A stretch of 64,000 nucleotides of DNA from JBOGEN01 sp050743265 (GTDB lineage: Bacteria; Actinomycetota; Actinomycetes; JBOGEN01), in contig JBOGEN010000069.1 in the NCBI GenBank assembly GCA_050743265.1, positions 6,207 through 70,206 of the forward strand, written 5' to 3'. Positions 58,836 through 64,000 of the stretch are shown piece by piece. The translations under genes were made by a program, and so were the position numbers. Each line of letters opens with the position of its first letter. Within the stretch, counting starts at the first letter, position 1. The notes beneath the pieces were generated by a model. It was not told the DNA's origin. It searched no databases and worked only from the letters and a program-made list of their open reading frames with translations.

Positions 58836-59588
58836 TCAGCTGGCACTGCAGTACAGCGAGCCTCCGTCGACCAGCAGCTCGGCGGCGGTGATGAACCCCG
58901 CTTCGCTGGACGCCACGAAACCCACGGCATGCGCGATGTCCTCGGGAGCGGCGCCCCGGCCGAGCACGTTCAGCCGTTGGCGATCGGAGGGTTCCTCGTC
59001 CTCTCCCACCGGCGAACCGACCTTGTTCGGCGTCACCGTGTTGACCCGGATGCCGTGCGGGCCCAGCTGTGTCGCGAGGGACCGGGTCAGCGTCGTGACC
59101 GCCCCCTTGGCGGCCGAGTACGCCGTCGCGTTCGCCCGCCCGCGGTGTCCCGAGGTCGAGCCGATGTTCACGATCACCCCGGCCCTGCCCTGTGCGACCA
59201 TCGTCCGGGCCACGTACTTGCTGCAGAGGAAGACACTGTCGAGGGTGGTGGCCAGGACCCGGTGCCACAGGTCCTCGTCGAGGTCGAGCACCGTGCGCCC
59301 TCGGTCGGTGATGGCGACGTTGTTGACGAGGACGTCGATGCCGCCGAAGGCCTGCACGACGTGGTCGACCATGCGCTGCACGTCGTCGGACGAGGAGACG
59401 TCGCACCGCACGAAGAGCGCGGAGCCGGGACGCACTCCCTCCAGCTCGGCAACGGTCGACTCCCCGCGTCCGTCGTCGAGATCGACGACCGCGACACGGG
59501 CCCCGTCGCACACGAGTCGGCGGGCGATGGCCTGGCCGACGTTTCGCCCGCCTCCGGTGACGACTGCCACCTTGCCGTCGAACCCCAT
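58836..59588 (-). CDS. Short-chain dehydrogenase/reductase
   Basis: 250 residues from ATG 59588 with GGGGAG upstream. The cofactor loop is TGGGRNVGQA, then VNNVAITD, the catalytic Ser is in IGSTSGHRG, and Tyr and Lys are in TAYSAAKGAV. DLDDGRG at the end of beta-2 favours NAD. The C-terminus ELLVDGGSLYC is family-typical. It is divergent from the HIBADH-like gene at 59871. Confidence 0.85.
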   Translation of the reverse strand: MGFDGKVAVVTGGGRNVGQAIARRLVCDGARVAVVDLDDGRGESTVAELEGVRPGSALFVRCDVSSSDDVQRMVDHVVQAFGGIDVLVNNVAITDRGRTVLDLDEDLWHRVLATTLDSVFLCSKYVARTMVAQGRAGVIVNIGSTSGHRGRANATAYSAAKGAVTTLTRSLATQLGPHGIRVNTVTPNKVGSPVGEDEEPSDRQRLNVLGRGAAPEDIAHAVGFVASSEAGFITAAELLVDGGSLYCSAS

Positions 59589-59870
59589 CTGACACTCCCC
59601 TTCGCGTCGCGGAGCGCCTCGGTGCCACCGTGACGCGTCGCGTGCTCGCCCGCCTTCGTCCGGCCGAGCCTCTCTGTCGTACGCCGGCAACGACGAGGCT
59701 CGACGCTCAGAAGATGAGATGCCGCCTCGCGATTCGTGGGGGTCGGGATCGCGGACGAGACCCGTCTCAGATCCGGAGCCGCTGTCCTTGACCGCTCGGA
59801 ACCCCCGCACTACAGATGCGGGGACCTGGCGCGTGCGTCAGGGAGCGACCGGGCCAGGGAAGGACTCGCA
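59589..59870. promoter_or_regulatory. Divergent upstream region
   Basis: 282 bp between an SDR gene (minus) and a HIBADH-like gene (plus). It must contain promoters for both, but I can point to no convincing box pair. Ribosome-binding sites lie at each end. Confidence 0.3.
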
Positions 59871-60695
59871 GTGACGGCAGAGATTCGGAACGTCGTGTCG
59901 ATCGGCCTCGTGGGATGGGGCCGCATGGGCGGGATGATGGGCTCGTACGCCCGCAAGGCAGGTTGGTCGGTCACCGCCTTCGACCCCTCCGCGGACGCCC
60001 GCGAGGCCGCCGAACGCGCGGGAGCCACGCTGGTCGACAGCATCGGCGAGGTCGCCGCGGTCAGCGACCTCGTCCTGCTCGTGGTCGTCGACGACGAGCA
60101 GGTCGTCCAGGCGATCACCGGGCCGGGCGGGGCACTCGAGGCCTCCCGGCCGGGGACCATCCTGGCCATCTGCCCGTCTGTCCGCCCGGACACCTGCACC
60201 CAAATGGCCGAGAGCGGCGCCGAGCACGGAGTGCACGTGATCGACGTCGCGCTCGTCGGTGGCGAACGCGGTGCCGAGGCCGGTGCGCTCAAGCTGATGT
60301 GCGGTGGTCCGGCCGAGGTCATCGACGCGTGCCTGCCGGCCTTCTCGTCCTTCGCCATCGACGTCTGCCACGTCGGCGACGTCGGCGCGGGCCAGGTCGC
60401 GAAGACGGCCAACAACCTGCTGCTGTGGAGCTGCCTGCGGGCGAACTACGAGGCGCTGACCCTGGCCAAGGAGCTCGGTGTGCATCCGGGCAAGCTGCGT
60501 GCCTTTCTCAACATCGGCAGTGGCGCCAACCGGCCGCTCGCCGAGTGGGGGTCTCAGCGGTTGCGGTGGCCCAAGAAGGACCTCGAGGTGGCCCTGGCCC
60601 TCGCCGACGAGGCCGGGGTCGACCTGCCGTTCATGAAGCGCCTCGCCCCTCTCATGGACGAGCTGTCCGTCGAGGACTTCAGAGCGCTGCGGTGA
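59871..60695 (+). CDS. 3-hydroxyisobutyrate-dehydrogenase-like oxidoreductase
   Basis: 274 residues from GTG 59871 with GGGAAGGA upstream. The Rossmann loop is IGLVGWGRMGGMMGSYARKAG, the substrate region is DVALVGGERGAEAG (family DAPVSGG), and the catalytic Lys is in AGQVAKTANNLLLWSCL. It heads a short plus-strand operon with the 496-residue protein at 60748. Confidence 0.85.
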   Translation: MTAEIRNVVSIGLVGWGRMGGMMGSYARKAGWSVTAFDPSADAREAAERAGATLVDSIGEVAAVSDLVLLVVVDDEQVVQAITGPGGALEASRPGTILAICPSVRPDTCTQMAESGAEHGVHVIDVALVGGERGAEAGALKLMCGGPAEVIDACLPAFSSFAIDVCHVGDVGAGQVAKTANNLLLWSCLRANYEALTLAKELGVHPGKLRAFLNIGSGANRPLAEWGSQRLRWPKKDLEVALALADEAGVDLPFMKRLAPLMDELSVEDFRALR

Positions 60696-60747
60696 CTGCC
60701 GAGCGCACGTGAGCCTCCGCCCCACGCCGAAGGAAGGTTCAGACCTC

Positions 60748-62238
60748 ATGGCCGCCGTGTCCCTCGACCACCTCACGCCGGGACTGCCCGCGCCCTTGGT
60801 CGGGTTCGACTACCCCGCCCCGCGTCACCCGGCCTACCTTCGGCAGGCACGGACAGATGACCTCGACGAGCTGATGCCCCTGGCCCGTGCGCACGTACGG
60901 CGTCGCTACGGCCGGGCGGCCCTGGGCAACCTCGAGCCCGACGACGAGCTCCTGGTCATCACGTACCCGCACCAGCACGACCTGGTGTTCGAGTCGATCC
61001 GGCAGGCCCTGCTCGAAGAGGGCGCCAAGCGGGTCGACCGGCTGGACATGACCGATCTGGGCATGGACGTCGAGACGTACTCGGCTGCCGACGGATGGCG
61101 GGAGATCAGCGACCGGCTCCCCCCGATGATCGAGGACGGGGTGGAGTTCAACGTTGCCGCCTCGGCCCTCAAGCGCTACCTGGAGGACCGGCCCGGCTAC
61201 ACGGGCGTGCTCGCCGGCGAGGCGGGACGGCGGCACTGGAAGCGCGCCGCGGGCAAGCGTGTGCGGAACAACTGGTGCTACGCCACCTACGAGGACTTCG
61301 TCTCCCGTGCCAACGGCTACCCCGACGAGATCTGGCGAGTGGTCGACCTCAAGGTGGTCGAGGCGTTCCACGACGCGGCCGAGGTGCGCGTGACGAGCCC
61401 GGAGGGCACCGACATCTCCTGGGAGGTCACGCCGCAGCAAGCCGAGCTGTGGGTGCAGGGGGCGTGGCAGTCGGGCCACATCCTCGGCTCGACGATCCAG
61501 GGCATCCGCTTCGGCCACCCCGTCGCAACGTTCCTCGAGGAGGCGAAGGTGCTGCTGCCGACGCTCAACGGCGTCGTGGCCGGCACCAGCAACCACACGG
61601 GCTACTACCCGCACATAGAGGTTCACGTCTCCCACGGGATGATCGAGAAGATCGTCGGGGGCGGCAAGTACGGGGAGCTCTGGCGCGAGGTCGTGGAACG
61701 CTACGCCGACGTGCAGTACCCCGGGTTCCCCTCCAAGGGCTGGGCCTACTTCAACGACTGCTCGATCGGTACGAACCCGAAGAGCTTCCGGCAGATCGAG
61801 ACCCTGTGGAACTACAACGACTCGTGGACGAACCTCCCCGAGCGGGCACAGGCCGGCGTGATCCACTTCGGCTTCGGGGCCGAGCACTGGGACCAGACGT
61901 TCCTCTCGTACGCCCGCGAGCACAAGCTCCCCACGATGCACTTCCCGCACGTGCACAACGTCTTCGCGACGTACGAGATCAAGAAGCGGTCCACCGGGGA
62001 GTGGTTCACGCTCATCGACAAGGGCCGCCTCACCGCCCTCGACGACCCGGACGTCGTGCGCATCGCCAACACCGTCGGGACGCCGGACCTGCTGGAGTAC
62101 GACTGGATCCCCGCCCTCCCCGGCATCAACTACCCCGGCGACTTCACCCGGGACTACGCCCGCGACCCGGTGGCGTGGATCCGGCGTGAGCAGGCCGGGG
62201 AGTTCGACAACGGGTCCCCCGTCGGCCTTCTCGGCTAG
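60748..62238 (+). CDS. Unrecognised 496-residue protein, possibly M29-aminopeptidase-like
   Basis: 496 residues from ATG 60748 with GAAGGAAGG about 10 nt upstream. No signal peptide or membrane helix. The start of the fold (DDELLVITYPHQHDLVFESI, then QALLEEGAKRVDRLDM) and the middle (HTGYYPHIEVHVSHGMIEKIVGGG) recall the two domains of thermophilic M29 aminopeptidases. The expected metal ligands are not clearly in place. The region around FGFGAEHWDQTF and HFPHVHN is rich in His and acidic residues and may bind metal. Co-transcribed with the HIBADH-like gene, 52 bp downstream. Function unknown. Confidence 0.6.
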   Translation: MAAVSLDHLTPGLPAPLVGFDYPAPRHPAYLRQARTDDLDELMPLARAHVRRRYGRAALGNLEPDDELLVITYPHQHDLVFESIRQALLEEGAKRVDRLDMTDLGMDVETYSAADGWREISDRLPPMIEDGVEFNVAASALKRYLEDRPGYTGVLAGEAGRRHWKRAAGKRVRNNWCYATYEDFVSRANGYPDEIWRVVDLKVVEAFHDAAEVRVTSPEGTDISWEVTPQQAELWVQGAWQSGHILGSTIQGIRFGHPVATFLEEAKVLLPTLNGVVAGTSNHTGYYPHIEVHVSHGMIEKIVGGGKYGELWREVVERYADVQYPGFPSKGWAYFNDCSIGTNPKSFRQIETLWNYNDSWTNLPERAQAGVIHFGFGAEHWDQTFLSYAREHKLPTMHFPHVHNVFATYEIKKRSTGEWFTLIDKGRLTALDDPDVVRIANTVGTPDLLEYDWIPALPGINYPGDFTRDYARDPVAWIRREQAGEFDNGSPVGLLG

Positions 62239-62271
62239 CGGGTCAGGCGGGGCCTGGCGGGTCGGGCGGGG

Positions 62272-63633
62272 TCAGGCTGCACCGCGGAACGCGTCGAGGT
62301 TCCGCTCCACCCAGCGCGTGTCGACCCGGGCGGCCTCGAAGTCCGGTCGGCCGGTCAGGTACGAGAGGAAGCCGATGTTCGTGTCGAGGCCCTCGACCTC
62401 GAACCGGCGCAGGGCCGACCGCATCCGTGCGAGGGCCTCGCCACGATCGCTGCCGTACGTGACGAGCTTGCCCAGCAGCGAGTCGTAGGAGGGCGGCACC
62501 CGGTACCCCTCGACGCAGTGGGTGTCGAGCCTGATGCCGGGCCCGTCAGGGGGGCGCCACCGGACGAGCCGCCCCGGGCTCGGCATGAAGCCCTTCTCCG
62601 GGGACTCCGCCGTGATGCGGCACTCGATCGCGTGCCCGGTGACGTGGACGTCCTCCTGCCGGAGACGGAGCGGCTCGCCGGACGCCACCAGCAGCTGCAG
62701 GCGCACGAGGTCGAGCCCGGTGACCATCTCCGTCACGGGGTGCTCCACCTGGATCCGCGTGTTCATCTCCAGGAAGTAGTGGTCGCCGCGCTGCTCGTCG
62801 TAGAGGAACTCGACCGTTCCCGCGTTCTCGTACCCGAGCCCGGCCGTGAGCCTCCTGGCCGCCGAGCGGATCGACTCCCGGACACCCTCGGGGACCGACG
62901 GGGCGGGCGCCTCCTCGACGATCTTCTGGTAGCGGCGCTGGACCGAGCAGTCCCGCTCCCCGAGGTGCACGACAGTGCCGTGACGGTCGGCGAGCACCTG
63001 CACCTCGATGTGGCGGGCAGCCGGGACGTACCGCTCCACGAAGAGGGTCCCGTCCCCGAACGCCGCGACAGCCTCTGCCCCCGCCACGGGAAAGGCGCTC
63101 TGCATCTCGTCTGCGTCCTGCACGACCCGGATGCCGCGGCCACCGCCGCCGGCGGCCGCCTTGAGGAGGACGGGATAGCCGATGTCCTCGGCGACCGTGC
63201 CGGCGTCGTCCAGCCCGTGTACGCCGGGAGACCCCGGCACGACGGGAATGTCATGGCGCTCGGCAGTCGCCCGGGCGGCGACCTTGTCGCCCATCGCAGC
63301 GATGGTCTCCGCGCGTGGTCCGACGAAGCAGATGCCCTGGTCCTCGCAGGCCGCGGCAAAGGCAGGGTTCTCGGACAGGAACCCGTAACCCGGGTGGATG
63401 GCGTCGGCGCCCGTGCCGACGGCCGCCGCAAGCAGCGCCGCCTGGTTGAGATAGCTCTCCCGTGCAGCGGCCGGCCCGATGCAGACGACACGGTCGGCGA
63501 GCCGCGCCCCGAGACTCTCCCGGTCCGCGTCCGAGACGGCGAGGACCGACTCGACACCCAGGGACTGGCACGCGCGGACGATCCGCACCGCGATCTCGCC
63601 GCGGTTCGCGACGAGCACCCGGCTGATGCTCAC
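62272..63633 (-). CDS. accC: Biotin carboxylase (acetyl-CoA carboxylase subunit AccC)
   Basis: 453 residues from GTG 63633, overlapping the accB stop (GTGA). ATP-grasp biotin carboxylase landmarks: RVLVANRGEIAVRIVRAC, DAIHPGYGFLSENPAFA, KAAAGGGGRGIRVV, RDCSVQRRYQKIVEEAPAP, FLEMNTRIQVEHPVTEM and ECRITAE. It carboxylates biotin on the adjacent BCCP using bicarbonate and ATP, the first step in malonyl-CoA or related acyl-CoA carboxylation. The length is normal for stand-alone AccC. Confidence 0.95.
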   Translation of the reverse strand: MSISRVLVANRGEIAVRIVRACQSLGVESVLAVSDADRESLGARLADRVVCIGPAAARESYLNQAALLAAAVGTGADAIHPGYGFLSENPAFAAACEDQGICFVGPRAETIAAMGDKVAARATAERHDIPVVPGSPGVHGLDDAGTVAEDIGYPVLLKAAAGGGGRGIRVVQDADEMQSAFPVAGAEAVAAFGDGTLFVERYVPAARHIEVQVLADRHGTVVHLGERDCSVQRRYQKIVEEAPAPSVPEGVRESIRSAARRLTAGLGYENAGTVEFLYDEQRGDHYFLEMNTRIQVEHPVTEMVTGLDLVRLQLLVASGEPLRLRQEDVHVTGHAIECRITAESPEKGFMPSPGRLVRWRPPDGPGIRLDTHCVEGYRVPPSYDSLLGKLVTYGSDRGEALARMRSALRRFEVEGLDTNIGFLSYLTGRPDFEAARVDTRWVERNLDAFRGAA

Positions 63634-64000
63634 GCCGTCTCAGGGCGGATCGTCATCAGGGGCTGGCCGAACTCGACGAACTCCTCGTTCGCCGCGAGGA
63701 CGTCCACCACGCGGCCGCTCACGCTTGCGGTGACGCTGGTGAACATCTTCATGACCTCGACCAGCCCGAGCGTGCTCCCCTCCTCCACGTGGGCATCCAC
63801 GTCCGTGAACGGCGCCGCGCCGGGTTCGGGTGCACGGTAGAAGACGCCGACGACCGGGGCGGTGATGGTGACCAGCTCCGCCTCCGGGACCGCCGCGGTG
63901 CGCCGCTCCGCGGTGCTTGGCTCCCCTGGCGCCACGTCCGCACCCCGCTGCGGCTCGGCCACGGGGGCGACGGCCGGGGGCGCCGGCGCAGCGGCGTCAC
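63630..64000 (-). CDS. accB: Biotin carboxyl carrier protein (AccB), 5' end outside window
   Basis: The visible part ends with a complete biotinyl domain: VTITAPVVGVFYRAPEPGA and the biotin site EVMKM, followed by VLAANEEFVEFGQPLMTI. Upstream lies the Ala/Pro-rich flexible hinge, which runs to the window edge without a clear start; GTG 63962 lies within the hinge and is probably internal. It carries biotin between AccC and a carboxyltransferase not seen here. Confidence 0.9.
   Translation of the reverse strand, partial: DAAAPAPPAVAPVAEPQRGADVAPGEPSTAERRTAAVPEAELVTITAPVVGVFYRAPEPGAAPFTDVDAHVEEGSTLGLVEVMKMFTSVTASVSGRVVDVLAANEEFVEFGQPLMTIRPETA

Noticed and set aside
1..64000. tRNA, rRNA, CRISPR arrays, insertion sequences, integrases, toxin-antitoxin pairs or defence genes
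   Set aside because: None seen on either strand by motif reading.

Overview
The window is about 72% GC, uses many GTG starts, and has densely packed operons with ATGA, GTGA and TGATG overlaps. Its gene content (ECF42 sigma factor with a DGPF protein, CbtAB, an F420/LLM-type oxidoreductase, a CGNR zinc-finger regulator, dipeptide and branched-chain ABC systems, the acyl-CoA carboxylase subunits AccB and AccC) points to a chromosomal segment of a high-GC actinobacterium. I see no rRNA, tRNA, CRISPR array, insertion sequence or prophage.

Layout. 0-15 kb holds mixed housekeeping and stress genes. They are a sugar-phosphate isomerase end, a broken Nramp transporter, an internally duplicated unknown protein, an NmrA-like protein, the ECF42 sigma factor with its DGPF protein and a matching promoter, a CGNR regulator divergent from a small protein, a hydrolase, an LLM oxidoreductase, a deaminase, and two tandem GGDEF-EAL proteins separated by a structured leader. 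15.2-25.2 kb is a peptide import and hydrolysis cluster: two Dpp-type ATPases on the minus strand, then M19 dipeptidase, binding lipoprotein, two permeases, M24 peptidase, alpha/beta hydrolase and a double-domain Lrp regulator on the plus strand. 25.4-28.3 kb holds a small Cys-containing ORF, a cobalamin riboswitch with cbtB and cbtA, a degenerate histidine phosphatase and a membrane protein.

28.3-45.1 kb is a catabolic island split around a GntR/FCD gene at 37 kb. The minus arm encodes GntR, a zinc alcohol dehydrogenase, a complete Liv transporter, a cyclase-family hydrolase and a hydantoinase/allantoinase-like amidohydrolase. The plus arm encodes an ACMSD-like amidohydrolase, a 3-hydroxyisobutyrate-dehydrogenase-like enzyme, an alcohol dehydrogenase, a phytoene-desaturase-like flavoprotein, a cupin, a dihydroxypyridine-hydroxylase-like monooxygenase, an SDR and a second cyclase. 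The set suggests uptake and ring-opening of an unidentified, possibly nitrogen-containing, cyclic compound.

45.1-52.5 kb is one minus-strand operon: GntR, aldehyde dehydrogenase, enoyl-CoA hydratase, a YkoEDC-like ECF transporter (S, fused double ATPase, T), a peroxiredoxin and a cupin. The peroxiredoxin is the most notable gene in the window. Its frame carries a single TGA exactly at the peroxidatic cysteine position, followed at once by an 11-bp hairpin with loop AGUU that fits a bacterial SECIS, so it is very probably a selenoprotein.

52.6-64 kb contains an ArsR/SRPBCC pair with a clear palindromic operator, a remnant of a BBE-type flavin oxidase, secreted FG-GAP and LVIVD repeat proteins, a YjbR-like protein, an ICL/PEP-mutase-family enzyme, an SDR, a second HIBADH-like enzyme, an unrecognised 496-residue protein, accC and the end of accB.

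Regulation visible in the sequence: three regulator genes (37063, 52502 and 53681, all minus strand) share the same layout of a -35 box, 18 bp, a -10 box, then 7 nt to a GTG, which predicts leaderless mRNAs.
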